Positions 33,164-41,277 of a DNA stretch of 64,000 nucleotides are shown piece after piece (the stretch's first letter is position 1; each line of letters starts with the position of its first letter). The position numbers and the translations under genes were made by a program. Below the pieces are notes generated by a model. It saw nothing but the letters and a program-made list of their open reading frames with translations, made no database searches and was not told the DNA's origin. Source of the DNA: Billgrantia lactosivorans (lineage in GTDB: Bacteria; Pseudomonadota; Gammaproteobacteria; Pseudomonadales; Halomonadaceae); NCBI RefSeq assembly GCF_003254665.1, contig NZ_QHGY01000006.1:62001-126000 (forward strand), written 5' to 3'.

Positions 33164-34678
33164 CTAGTGGCTCGTTCCTTCCTCGTACTGGGTCTTGTTC
33201 CACACGTTGTACTTGCCCGAGGGCTTTCTCATCGGCATGCGCCCCAGTTCCTCCAGGGTGTTGGCGTCTAGCCACAGCAGGTAGCCGTCGTCGTCCCAGA
33301 TGCTCAGCAGCAGTGTCTCGCCGCGGCGGTCGAACTCGACGTGGGCGGCGGTCTTGCCCGGCTCGGGGATCAGCGTCTCGACGATCTCCAGGGTCCGCTT
33401 GTCGATCACGTGGATGCGGTCGTGGTTGGGGCCAAAGAAGACGTCGACCCAGGCGTAGGGCGAGTTCTCGTGGCTGCGCATGAAGAAGCCGGGGCCGTCG
33501 GTCGCGATCTCGCTGACCAGCGACCAGTCGCTCATGTCGAACACCGAGACCAGGCCGCGGTCGATGTGCGGCATCGCCATCACCCGCCGGCCGTCGAGCT
33601 CCCAGGTAATGCCGGCGCCCAGGTGCGGCATGCCATCCAGCGGCAGGTCGGCGACCTTGAGCTCGGCGCCCAGGTCGAACACCTGCCCACCTTGGCCGCC
33701 ACGCGCCGCCCCCACCAGGTAGCGGTAGCCGGGATCGAAGAAGAAATCGTCGAGGTAGTCCGGCGCCGCCATGCGGTGCAGGGCGAAGTCGCCGACCAGC
33801 GCCTCGTCGCCCTCGGCCCGCTCCTCGGGCCAGCGGATCTCCCACACCTCGGGAATGTCCTTCAGCGCCACCACGAAGCTGTTGCGCGGCGGCGCGGTGT
33901 AGACGGCGCTGACCCGCGAAGTGTCGCCGTCGAGCCCCGCCACCGGAATGCTGGCGATCAGCTCGAGATTGCGCGCATCGAGCAGCACCAGCGAATGAGG
34001 CAGGTAGTTGCCGGCCAGCACGTAACGGCCGTCGGCGGAGACGGCGATATTGCGCATGTTGATGCCGGCGCGTACCTCGGCGGTGACCTCGAGGTTGTAG
34101 ATGTCGTACTTGGTCACCCAGCCGTCGCGGGAGCCGAAGTAGACGTAGCGGCCGTCCGGCGAGTACTTGGGCCCGCCGTGCAGGGCGTAGCGGCTGGGGA
34201 AGCGGGCGATGCGCTCGAAGCGGTCGCCGTCGAGCAGGCTGACGTGGTGGTCGCCGATCTCCACCACGACGAACAAATTCTTGAGATCCTCCACCTCGAA
34301 CACCGGCTCGTCGGGCAGCGTGCCGTGGTAGTGGTTGACCACGTGGCTGGCCAGGATGTCCGCATCGCTCCAGCTCGGTTCGACCTCGGGCCGCGCGTAG
34401 ATCCACTCGGCCAGGGCGCCGACCTCGGCCTCGCCGAGCATCTCGCCGAAGGCCGGCATCTGGGTGGCCGGGCGGCCGTCGCGGATCACCTCGACGGCCT
34501 CGGCCGGCTTCAGCCGTGAGAGGTTGTCGGGCAGCAGCGCGGGACCGACGCCGCCCAGCCGATCGACACCGTGGCAGGCGGCGCAGTGCTGGTGGTAGAG
34601 CATGGCGGGGTCGGGGGCATCGGCCCAGGCCGGCAGGGCGAGGCCCAGCAGGGTGCCGAACCACAGCGCAAGTCGCAT
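33164..34678 (-). CDS. nirN: NirN, c-type cytochrome with d1-binding propeller (dihydro-heme d1 dehydrogenase)
   Basis: NirN is periplasmic and carries out the last step of heme d1 synthesis before transfer to NirS. A signal peptide (about 1-20) precedes a cytochrome c domain with heme motif C32-AAC-H36, and an eight-bladed d1-type propeller fills the rest. The 504-residue length and position directly after nirE fit NirN rather than cytochrome cd1 NirS, which is longer and normally heads the operon. ATG 34678 shares a base with the nirE stop; a GTG one codon earlier is also possible. Confidence 0.87.
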   Translation of the reverse strand: MRLALWFGTLLGLALPAWADAPDPAMLYHQHCAACHGVDRLGGVGPALLPDNLSRLKPAEAVEVIRDGRPATQMPAFGEMLGEAEVGALAEWIYARPEVEPSWSDADILASHVVNHYHGTLPDEPVFEVEDLKNLFVVVEIGDHHVSLLDGDRFERIARFPSRYALHGGPKYSPDGRYVYFGSRDGWVTKYDIYNLEVTAEVRAGINMRNIAVSADGRYVLAGNYLPHSLVLLDARNLELIASIPVAGLDGDTSRVSAVYTAPPRNSFVVALKDIPEVWEIRWPEERAEGDEALVGDFALHRMAAPDYLDDFFFDPGYRYLVGAARGGQGGQVFDLGAELKVADLPLDGMPHLGAGITWELDGRRVMAMPHIDRGLVSVFDMSDWSLVSEIATDGPGFFMRSHENSPYAWVDVFFGPNHDRIHVIDKRTLEIVETLIPEPGKTAAHVEFDRRGETLLLSIWDDDGYLLWLDANTLEELGRMPMRKPSGKYNVWNKTQYEEGTSH

Positions 34679-35529
34679 CACAGGGCTAGCCTCCTCGCGT
34701 CGATGCGTTCGGCATCGCAGCGGGTGAGCCGTGTCATGCCCGCGGCCAGGGTGTCGGCCAGGCGCACCACCTCGCCCACCACGATCAGCGTCGGCGGCTT
34801 GAGCGCCTCGCGCTCGATTGCCTCCTCCAGCTCACCCAGGGTGGTCAGCACGTGGCGCTGCCCGGGCGTCGTGCCGCGCTCCACCAGCGCCACCGGATGA
34901 TCCGCCGGCAGGCCGTGGCGCTGCAGTTCGCGGCTGATCAGCCCGGCATTGGCCAGGCCCATGTAGAACACCACCGTATGGTGCGGCACTGCCAATGCGG
35001 CCCAGTCCAGCGCCAGCTCGCCGTCGGCCTTGGCGTGGCCGGTGACGAAGGTGACGCTCTGGGCGTGGTCACGGTGGGTGAGCGGAAACCCGGCGTAGCT
35101 CGAGCAGCCCGAGGCCGAGGTGATGCCCGGCACCACGCGAAAGCCGACGCCGCATTCGATCAGGTGCTCGGCCTCCTCACCGCCGCGGCCGAAGATGTAC
35201 GGGTCGCCGCCCTTGAGGCGCAGCACCCGCTTGCCCTCGCGGGCCAGCTCGACCAGCAGGGCGTTGGTCTGCTCTTGGGGCAGCGAGTGATGGCTCGAGG
35301 CCTTGCCCACGTAGTAGCGCTTCGCCTCGGGGCGGGCCAGAGCCAGCACCTCCTCGGACACCAGGCGGTCGAACACCAGGCAGTCGGCCTGCTGCAGCAA
35401 CGACAGCGCGCGCAGGGTCAGCAGGCCGGGATCGCCCGGGCCGGCACCGACGATGGCGACTTCACCGGGCGCCAGCGGTGCCTCGTCGTGGGCGAAACTC
35501 AGGTGTCGCGAATGACGGTGTGTGGTCAT
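34678..35529 (-). CDS. nirE: Uroporphyrinogen-III C-methyltransferase NirE
   Basis: NirE methylates uroporphyrinogen III with SAM to precorrin-2, the first committed step to siroheme and heme d1. The 283-residue SUMT protein shows [18 protein letters not shown] near 25-42, the [16 protein letters not shown] loop and [10 protein letters not shown] near 135. It lacks the CysG N-terminal dehydrogenase/ferrochelatase half. Its place between nirJ and nirN identifies it as the dedicated d1-pathway enzyme. Confidence 0.95.
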   Translation of the reverse strand: MTTHRHSRHLSFAHDEAPLAPGEVAIVGAGPGDPGLLTLRALSLLQQADCLVFDRLVSEEVLALARPEAKRYYVGKASSHHSLPQEQTNALLVELAREGKRVLRLKGGDPYIFGRGGEEAEHLIECGVGFRVVPGITSASGCSSYAGFPLTHRDHAQSVTFVTGHAKADGELALDWAALAVPHHTVVFYMGLANAGLISRELQRHGLPADHPVALVERGTTPGQRHVLTTLGELEEAIEREALKPPTLIVVGEVVRLADTLAAGMTRLTRCDAERIDARRLAL

Positions 35530-35592
35530 GGTCGGCCTCTCCCCGAAGCGTCAAACGGTCTTTTTTCGTGTTCCGGTTTCGTGTCGCGAGGC

Positions 35593-36807
35593 CTACAGCT
35601 CGATGGCCTGAATCGTGTCGAAGGGGGCGGCGACGCGGCGCTGACGACTCGGCTCGACGCCGATCTCCGCGTTGCTGAGGTAGCAGCCGGGATCCTCCTC
35701 CCAGGGGTCGCCGGTCACCTTCCATGCCCGTACCCGGGTATTGCCGTTGCAGATCGAAAGAAAGCGACACTCGGCGCAGCGCCCCTTGAGCGGACGCGGA
35801 CGCTGGCGGAAGCCCTGCATCAGCGCATCCTGGCTGTCGCGCCAGATCTCGGAGAAGGGGCGCTGGCGCACGTTGCCGAGGTCGTGGTCCCACCAGAAGG
35901 TATCCGGGTGCACCGTCCCCAGGTTGTCGATATTGGCGATGTACTCGCCCGAGGCGTTGCCGCCCCAGTCGAGCAGGCGCCGCTCCAGCGCCTCGACCTT
36001 GTCGGGGAAATGCTCGCGGGCCCACATCAGCAGGAAGGGGCCATCGGCGTCGTTGTTGCCGGTGACGTACTCGCGCTCGACGCCGCGCTCGAGCTCGGTC
36101 CGGCAGTGGTCGAACAGGCGGGTCATGGCGTCGCGGGTCATCCGGTACCAGGCGTCCTGCTTGCGGTGGCGATGACCGCGGCCGCCGTAGTTGAGGTGCG
36201 AAAGGTAGAACTTGTCGACGTCGTGCTCGTCGATCAGCGCCAGGATGGCGTCGAGCTGCTCGTAGTTCTGTTGGGTCAGGGTGAAGCGCAGCCCCACCTT
36301 GATGCCGTGCTGCTTGCACAGCTTCACCGCATGCATCGACTCGCGAAACGCGCCCTTTCGGCGGCGGAACTCGTCATGAGTGGCCTCGAGGCCGTCGATG
36401 CTGATGCCCACGTAGTCGTAGCCGCACTCGGCGATGCGCGCGATGTTGCGCTCATTGATCAGGGTGCCGTTGGTGGAGAGCCCGGTGTAGATGCCCAGCT
36501 CCCGGGCGCGCCGAGAGATCTCGAAGATGTCGGGCCGCATCAGCGGCTCGCCGCCGGAGAGGATTAGCGCCGGCACATGGAACTGCTTGAGGTCGTCGAG
36601 GACGGTGAAGACCTCGGCGGTGGAAAGTTCGCCCTGGAAGTCGATGTCCGCCGACACCGTGTAGCAGTGCTTGCAGGTCAGGTTGCAGCGTCGGATCAGG
36701 TTCCAGATCACCACCGGGCCGGGGGGCTTGGGGGCCGGCCCCGCGGTGGCGTGACCGGCGGGGGCGGGCTCGAGCAGCGACTTGACGTAGCGGGTGACAC
36801 GAAACAT
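35593..36807 (-). CDS. nirJ: Heme d1 synthesis radical SAM protein NirJ
   Basis: NirJ is a cytoplasmic radical SAM enzyme that removes two propionate side chains during heme d1 synthesis. From ATG 36807 (AGGAGG six bases upstream) it has 404 residues. The radical SAM cluster is C41-x3-C45-x2-C48, ILSGGEPL follows near 100, and a C-terminal SPASM-like Cys set (GRCAECRFLSICNG, then DPGCYL) probably holds a second cluster. It lies between nirH and nirE in the standard order. Confidence 0.96.
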   Translation of the reverse strand: MFRVTRYVKSLLEPAPAGHATAGPAPKPPGPVVIWNLIRRCNLTCKHCYTVSADIDFQGELSTAEVFTVLDDLKQFHVPALILSGGEPLMRPDIFEISRRARELGIYTGLSTNGTLINERNIARIAECGYDYVGISIDGLEATHDEFRRRKGAFRESMHAVKLCKQHGIKVGLRFTLTQQNYEQLDAILALIDEHDVDKFYLSHLNYGGRGHRHRKQDAWYRMTRDAMTRLFDHCRTELERGVEREYVTGNNDADGPFLLMWAREHFPDKVEALERRLLDWGGNASGEYIANIDNLGTVHPDTFWWDHDLGNVRQRPFSEIWRDSQDALMQGFRQRPRPLKGRCAECRFLSICNGNTRVRAWKVTGDPWEEDPGCYLSNAEIGVEPSRQRRVAAPFDTIQAIEL

Positions 36808-36835
36808 GCAAACCTCCTCTGGCGCTGAGCGAACC

Positions 36836-37384
36836 TCAGCGCGGCGGGCCGGGTCGGCGGGCGAGCCGCAGGCCGGTCTTCTTGAGAATGCGCGTGCTGT
36901 ACAGGATGCGGTGGTCGCGGCAGGCATCGCCGAGCCGCTCGCGCAGCGCCTCGGCCTGGCGCTCGACCTCATCGCGCGTGTGCCCATGCAGCATGACGAA
37001 CAGGTTGTAGGGCCAGTCGGGCAGGTGGCGCGGCCGGCGGTAGCAGTGGCTGACCCCTGGAACGGCGGCCACTTCGCGCCCGAGCCGGTCGATGCGAGCG
37101 TCGTCGACGTCCCATACGCTCATGCCGTTGGCCACGTAGCCCAGGCGGTAGTGATTGGGCACCGCGGCGATGCGGCGGATCACGCCGCTGTCGATCATGC
37201 GCTGCATGCGCGCGCGCACCTCATCGCCGGCCAGGCCGAGCGGCCTGCCTACCGCGCCCCAGGGGTCCGGTACCAGCGGCAGGCCGGCCTGGGTGGCCAG
37301 CACGATGGCGCGGTCGATGGCGTCGAGGCCGTTCACGCTGGCGTCTTCGGCTAGCGGCTCAGACGGGCAGGTGGAGTCGGACAT
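36836..37384 (-). CDS. nirH: Siroheme decarboxylase subunit NirH
   Basis: One of four Lrp/AsnC-like proteins that decarboxylate siroheme to didecarboxysiroheme in heme d1 synthesis. From ATG 37384 (GGAGG seven bases upstream) it has 182 residues, with an N-terminal helix-turn-helix-like region and a C-terminal domain with SHCYRRPRHLPDWPYNLFVMLHG. Its first 26 bases overlap nirG. The YRR..WPYN pattern is shared with nirL, which suggests L and H are the closer pair. Confidence 0.9.
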   Translation of the reverse strand: MSDSTCPSEPLAEDASVNGLDAIDRAIVLATQAGLPLVPDPWGAVGRPLGLAGDEVRARMQRMIDSGVIRRIAAVPNHYRLGYVANGMSVWDVDDARIDRLGREVAAVPGVSHCYRRPRHLPDWPYNLFVMLHGHTRDEVERQAEALRERLGDACRDHRILYSTRILKKTGLRLARRPGPPR

Positions 37385-37841
37385 GGAATTCCTCCTGCTT
37401 GGGCAGGTTGAAGACCGCAAGGCCGGTGGCGGCCTCGATCGCCGCGATCACTTCGCCGATGCGCTCGGGGGTCTCGGTGGCGAGCACGAACCACATGTTG
37501 AGGCGATGCTCGCGACGGTAGTTGTGGGCCACCTCGGGGAAGGCGTTGACCGCCGCGACAACCCGCTCGAAATCGGCTTCCGGCACCGCCAGCGCCGCCA
37601 GGGTCAGGCCGCCGCCCAGCCGTTCGGGGTGGTACATGGGCCCGAAGCGGCTCAGCACCCCGCCTTCGAGCAGCCGCTCGAGGCGGTAGAGCAGCTCCCC
37701 TTCGGAGAGCGACAGCTCGGCGGCCACCGCCGCATAGGGCGACGGTACCAGCGGCAGGCCCGCCTGCAGGCGGTTGACGATGCGCCGGTCGGCGTCGTCG
37801 AGTTCGGCCGGCTCCGACCGGGAGACGCGCTCGCCGCTCAT
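37359..37841 (-). CDS. nirG: Siroheme decarboxylase subunit NirG
   Basis: A 160-residue Lrp/AsnC-like siroheme decarboxylase component. It contains the HTH-like segment LPLVPSPYAAVAAELSLSEGELLYRLERLLEGGVLSRFG and the motif EVAHNYRREHRLNMWFVLA. This H-N-Y-x-R-E-H-R pattern is shared with nirD. ATG 37841 overlaps the nirL stop (ATGA). The D-L-G-H letters follow gene order as in Pseudomonas aeruginosa. Confidence 0.9.
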   Translation of the reverse strand: MSGERVSRSEPAELDDADRRIVNRLQAGLPLVPSPYAAVAAELSLSEGELLYRLERLLEGGVLSRFGPMYHPERLGGGLTLAALAVPEADFERVVAAVNAFPEVAHNYRREHRLNMWFVLATETPERIGEVIAAIEAATGLAVFNLPKQEEFHVRLHLPV

Positions 37842-38356
37842 GGCTGCTCCTCGTGGGTGTAGCGGCCGCCGCACTGCTTGTAGGCCTTGAGGCTGAACAG
37901 CACGCGGCGGGGAATGCCCTGCAGGCCGTGGCGCCCGACGATCTCGTCGAGCGCCGCCAGCACCCGCTCGCGGCGGCTGCCGTGGATCATGCAGAACAGG
38001 TTGTAGGGCCACTCGGGCGGCTGGCGACGGCGGCGGTAGCAGAGCGTCACGGCGGGCTCCGCGGCCAGCCGTCGCCCCATCTCGGCCACGCTCTCGTCAG
38101 GCAGGTCCCACACCACCATGGCGTTGGCGCGGATGCCCAGGGCGTGATGGCGAACGACCAAGCCCAGACGCTTGATCAGGCCCTCCCGCTGCCAGCACTC
38201 GACCCAGGCCAGCACCTCGCCTTCGCTCATGCCGCACTGCTCGGCCAGCGCTTGCCAGGGGCGCTCGGTCAGCGGCAGGCCGCGCTCGAGCAGCGCACGC
38301 AGCCGCTGCGGGCCAGCCGGGCCGGGGATCGTAGGAAGCGCTGCCGGTAAGCTCAT
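37838..38356 (-). CDS. nirL: Siroheme decarboxylase subunit NirL
   Basis: A 172-residue Lrp/AsnC-like protein with LPLTERPWQALAEQCGMSEGEVLAWVECWQREGLIKRLG and the catalytic-domain motif TLCYRRRRQPPEWPYNLFCMIHG. It overlaps nirD and nirG by four bases each, so the four genes are translated as a coupled string, consistent with a DLGH complex. The C-terminus (KAYKQCGGRYTHEEQP) has a single Cys. Confidence 0.9.
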   Translation of the reverse strand: MSLPAALPTIPGPAGPQRLRALLERGLPLTERPWQALAEQCGMSEGEVLAWVECWQREGLIKRLGLVVRHHALGIRANAMVVWDLPDESVAEMGRRLAAEPAVTLCYRRRRQPPEWPYNLFCMIHGSRRERVLAALDEIVGRHGLQGIPRRVLFSLKAYKQCGGRYTHEEQP

Positions 38357-38826
38357 GGCGCCTCCAGTTCGGCCCAGGGAATCGGGAAGCCGAGGTCGAT
38401 GTGATAGCCCTCGACCATCGGCAGGCGCAGCAGCGGCCGGCCGAGCTCCTCCTCCAGCGCCTCCAGGCGCGCCTCGAGCTGCACCTCGTCGGCGGCCGTC
38501 ATCACGAACCAGAGGTTGTAGCGATGCTCACGGGCATAGTTGTGGTTGACGCCGGGGGAGCGGTTGATCGCCGCCGCCACCGCGTCACGCTCGGCCTCGG
38601 GCACGGAAACGGCCGCCAGCAGGCTGGCCCCGGCGCGGGCATGGTCGAACACCGGCCCGACCCGGCTGAGCACCTCGCACCGCTGCAGGGCCTGGAGACG
38701 CTGCACCACCTGCGCCTCGCTCACGCCCAGGCGCTCGGCCATGGCGGCGAAGGGCCGCGGGCACAGCGGCAGGTCGCGCTGGAAGGCATCGATGAGGCGT
38801 CGGTCGAGTGCATCGAGTTCGGCCAT
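38353..38826 (-). CDS. nirD: Siroheme decarboxylase subunit NirD
   Basis: First gene of the leftward heme d1 operon, a 157-residue Lrp/AsnC-like protein (MAELDALDRRLIDAFQRDLPLCPRPFAAMAERLG..., then GVNHNYAREHRYNLWFVMT). An alternative ATG at 38856 would add ten residues. I chose 38826 because a TAAGAT element at 38870-38875 would place a transcript start near 38863, leaving almost no leader for the longer form; neither start has a strong ribosome site. Two FNR/DNR boxes lie in the divergent gap to nirC. Confidence 0.87.
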   Translation of the reverse strand: MAELDALDRRLIDAFQRDLPLCPRPFAAMAERLGVSEAQVVQRLQALQRCEVLSRVGPVFDHARAGASLLAAVSVPEAERDAVAAAINRSPGVNHNYAREHRYNLWFVMTAADEVQLEARLEALEEELGRPLLRLPMVEGYHIDLGFPIPWAELEAP

Positions 38827-38915
38827 GGGCAGGTACCGGGCGGACGATGGAGACATGATCTTAAGCGGTATCTTACATGCCACATCAGGCCCGAACGCCG
38901 CCATCGGCCGTGCCG

Positions 38916-38968
38916 TTGACGCAAGTCAAAAGACCCGAGCGACTTGGCGAGAGCTTGATGACGGTCAA
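38916..38968. promoter_or_regulatory. Two FNR/DNR boxes in the divergent nirD-nirC promoter region
   Basis: TTGACGCAAGTCAA (38916-38929) and TTGATGACGGTCAA (38955-38968) are near-perfect dyads 39 bases apart. The first lies about 60 bases upstream of a TAAGAT -10 for nirD; the second could serve nirC, with only a weak GACACT at the expected -10 position (38991). Confidence 0.75.
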
Positions 38969-39048
38969 GGCGGGCCCTTGTCCTGGGCGGGACACTGCGG
39001 CGACGGCCCGCTCCCTGCCTGACCCACCGCCACGCTGCGAGGTGCTGC

Positions 39049-39393
39049 ATGACATCGCCGGTCCTGAGGTCGCTGCTCTTCACCACCCTGGCCCTGCCGG
39101 CCCTGGCCGGCGCCGACGCGCTCGGCCCCGAGCGCCAGGCCGAGCTCGAGACCCTGCTCTACCAGGACTGCGGCTCCTGCCACGGCATGACCCTGCGCGG
39201 CGGGCTGGGCCCGGCACTGCCCCGCGACCGCATGCAGGGCTTCAGCGCCGAGGCGCTCACGCACATCATCCGCCACGGCATTCCCGGTAGCGCCATGCCG
39301 GGCTGGAAGGCCCTGCTCAGCGAGGCGGAGGCACGCTGGATCGCCGACCACCTGCGCACCGACAACCGCCTGGAAACGCTGCAACGCGACTGA
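39049..39393 (+). CDS. nirC: NirC, periplasmic cytochrome c55x
   Basis: A small periplasmic monoheme cytochrome of 114 residues with a signal peptide (about 1-22), heme motif C41-GSC-H45 and probable axial Met83 in GSAMPGW. NirC supplies or accepts electrons during heme d1 maturation and can donate to NirS in some species. It is divergent from nirD and 14 bases ahead of nirF. Confidence 0.92.
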   Translation: MTSPVLRSLLFTTLALPALAGADALGPERQAELETLLYQDCGSCHGMTLRGGLGPALPRDRMQGFSAEALTHIIRHGIPGSAMPGWKALLSEAEARWIADHLRTDNRLETLQRD

Positions 39394-39407
39394 CCCTGGA
39401 GATCGCC

Positions 39408-40622
39408 ATGCCCCTTTCGCTCCCCACGAAGCGCCTGCTTGCCGCCGCTGGCCTGGCCCTGTTCACCACCGGCCCGGCTGCCGCCGAGACCGCTACGGGC
39501 AGCGAGCTGCGCGGCACCGGCGACCTGGGCGTGGTGATCGAGCGTGCCAGCGGCAGCGTGGCGCTGGTCGACACCACCCGCCGCGAGGTGCTGCGCCATG
39601 TCGACGGCTTCGGCGACCTCTCCCACGCCTCGGTCAAGTTCAGCCGCGATGCCAGGTACGCCTTCGTCTTCGGCCGCGATGGCGGGTTGACCAAGCTCGA
39701 CGTGCTGACCGGGGAGATCGCCGGGCGCGTCATCCAGTCGGGCAACAGCATCGGCGGCGCCATCTCCCAGGACGGCCGCTTCGTGGCGGTGGGCAACTAC
39801 GAGCCTGGCGGCGTGAAGGTGTTCGACAGCGAGACGCTGGCGCTGGTGGCCGACGTGCCGGCCGACTACGAGAAGGCCGACGGCACCATCGCCCAGGCCA
39901 AGGTGGTGGGCGTGGTCGACGCGCCCGGCAACCGCTTCGTCTTCAGCCTGTTCGAGGCCGGCGAGATCTGGACCCTGGACATGAGCGGCGACGAGCCGGT
40001 GCTCGACAAGCACCGCGACGTGGGCCAGGAGCCGTACGACGCCCTGATCAGCGGCAACGGGCGCTACTATATCGCCGGGCTGTTCGGCGAGGACGGCATG
40101 GCCCTGCTCGACCTGTGGCATCCCGAAAAGGGCGTGGAGCGAATCCTGCCCGGCTACGGCCGCGGCGAGGAGCGCCTGCCGGTCTACAAGATGCCCCACC
40201 TGGAGGGCTGGGCGATGGCCGGCGACCGCGCCTTCTTTCCCGCGGTGGGGCGCCACGAGGTGCTGGTGGCCGACAGCGACGACTGGTCGCTGGTCGGACG
40301 CATCCCGGTGCAGGGGCAGCCGATCTTCGTCATGAGCCGCCCCGACGAGCGCCAGGTGTGGGTCACCTTCGCCCATCCCGACAACGGCCGGGTGCAGGTG
40401 ATCGACACCCAGACCCTGGCGGTGATCGAGACCCTCGAGCCGGGGGAATCGATCCTGCACAAGGAGTTCACCCCACGCGGCGAGCACATCTGGATCTCGG
40501 CGCGGGACAGCAATCAGGTGGTGGTCTACGACACCCGCACCTTCGAGGAGCTGGCGCGCCTGCCCGCCGAGTCGCCCAGCGGGATCTTCTTCACCCACCG
40601 GGCCCACCAGATCGGCCTGTAG
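39408..40622 (+). CDS. nirF: Heme d1 biosynthesis protein NirF
   Basis: A 404-residue periplasmic d1-propeller protein related to the NirS/NirN d1 domain but without the cytochrome c domain. The N-terminal hydrophobic segment LLAAAGLALFTTGPAAA acts as a signal or lipoprotein-like anchor. Propeller blades start at DLGVVIERASGSVALVDT. NirF is required for a late step of heme d1 assembly and interacts with NirN and NirS. Here nirC and nirF have been split from nirDLGHJEN into a divergent pair. Confidence 0.94.
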   Translation: MPLSLPTKRLLAAAGLALFTTGPAAAETATGSELRGTGDLGVVIERASGSVALVDTTRREVLRHVDGFGDLSHASVKFSRDARYAFVFGRDGGLTKLDVLTGEIAGRVIQSGNSIGGAISQDGRFVAVGNYEPGGVKVFDSETLALVADVPADYEKADGTIAQAKVVGVVDAPGNRFVFSLFEAGEIWTLDMSGDEPVLDKHRDVGQEPYDALISGNGRYYIAGLFGEDGMALLDLWHPEKGVERILPGYGRGEERLPVYKMPHLEGWAMAGDRAFFPAVGRHEVLVADSDDWSLVGRIPVQGQPIFVMSRPDERQVWVTFAHPDNGRVQVIDTQTLAVIETLEPGESILHKEFTPRGEHIWISARDSNQVVVYDTRTFEELARLPAESPSGIFFTHRAHQIGL

Positions 40623-40643
40623 ACAAATGCCTGCGTTCATATC

Positions 40644-40707
40644 TTGACACGCTCTCGCGCCGCCGCTAAACCAAGGAAAACAATAACGATTTTCCTGACG
40701 CGAGAGC
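40644..40707 (+). promoter_or_regulatory. Nested inverted repeats at the Yip1-like gene 5' end
   Basis: Outer arms GCTCTCGCG (40651-40659) and CGCGAGAGC (40699-40707) enclose AGGAAAA (40674) and TTTTCCT (40690). TTGACA at 40644 with TAAACC 17 bases on is a possible promoter inside the structure. The GAGAG next to the ATG, which could act as ribosome site, lies in the right outer arm. Confidence 0.45.
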
Positions 40708-40713
40708 CTCTTG

Positions 40714-41277
40714 ATGGATATCAATCATATCCTGCAACTGCCTTTCACCCATCAAGGTGGCTGGCAGCAGCTGCGCCGCGAGCGCCCCTCCCTCAACGCC
40801 CTGATCCTGCGCGTGGTGCTGCCGCTGTCGCTGCTGCCGCCGGTGATGCTGCACTACGCCATCTACCGGCACGGCGACGCCCTGCTGTCCGGCCTGGCCG
40901 AGCGCCCCTGGGCCATCATCGCCCCGGCGCTGTTCACCGCCGAGCTGCTCACCTTCCTGGTGATGGGCTGGCTGATCCACGGCGTGGCGCGCGCCCACCG
41001 CCTGCGGCTGAGCCACCGCGACGCCTACTTCCTCGCCGCCATGGCGCCGCTGCCGCTGTGGTTCTCCTCGCTGACGCTGTTCGTTCCCGACATGGTGTTC
41101 ATCGTCTGTGGCGTGCTGCTGGCGATGATGCTGTCGTGCGGGCTGATCTACCACGGCCTGCAGGCGCTCGCCGAGCGTGAGGAGGACGACATCATGGTGA
41201 TGTCGGCCACCTACACGGTCATGGCCTTCGGGCTGATGGCGTGGGGCATTCTTCTGGCCCTGGTCTGGGCCCTGTAG
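40714..41277 (+). CDS. Yip1-family (DUF1282-like) membrane protein
   Basis: A 187-residue protein with five hydrophobic segments and a short cytoplasmic N-terminus. The order of segments and LRVVLPLSLLPPVMLHYAIYRHG resemble bacterial Yip1/DUF1282 proteins; the assignment rests on pattern memory. ATG 40714 is preferred to a TTG one codon upstream. Its last 59 bases overlap the convergent RND efflux gene. No functional link to the neighbouring nir or efflux genes is visible. Confidence 0.7.
   Translation: MDINHILQLPFTHQGGWQQLRRERPSLNALILRVVLPLSLLPPVMLHYAIYRHGDALLSGLAERPWAIIAPALFTAELLTFLVMGWLIHGVARAHRLRLSHRDAYFLAAMAPLPLWFSSLTLFVPDMVFIVCGVLLAMMLSCGLIYHGLQALAEREEDDIMVMSATYTVMAFGLMAWGILLALVWAL

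Noticed and set aside
33164-34678. Assignment of this d1-domain cytochrome as NirS nitrite reductase
   Set aside because: Length of 504 residues, short cytochrome domain and position at the operon end after nirE fit NirN better.
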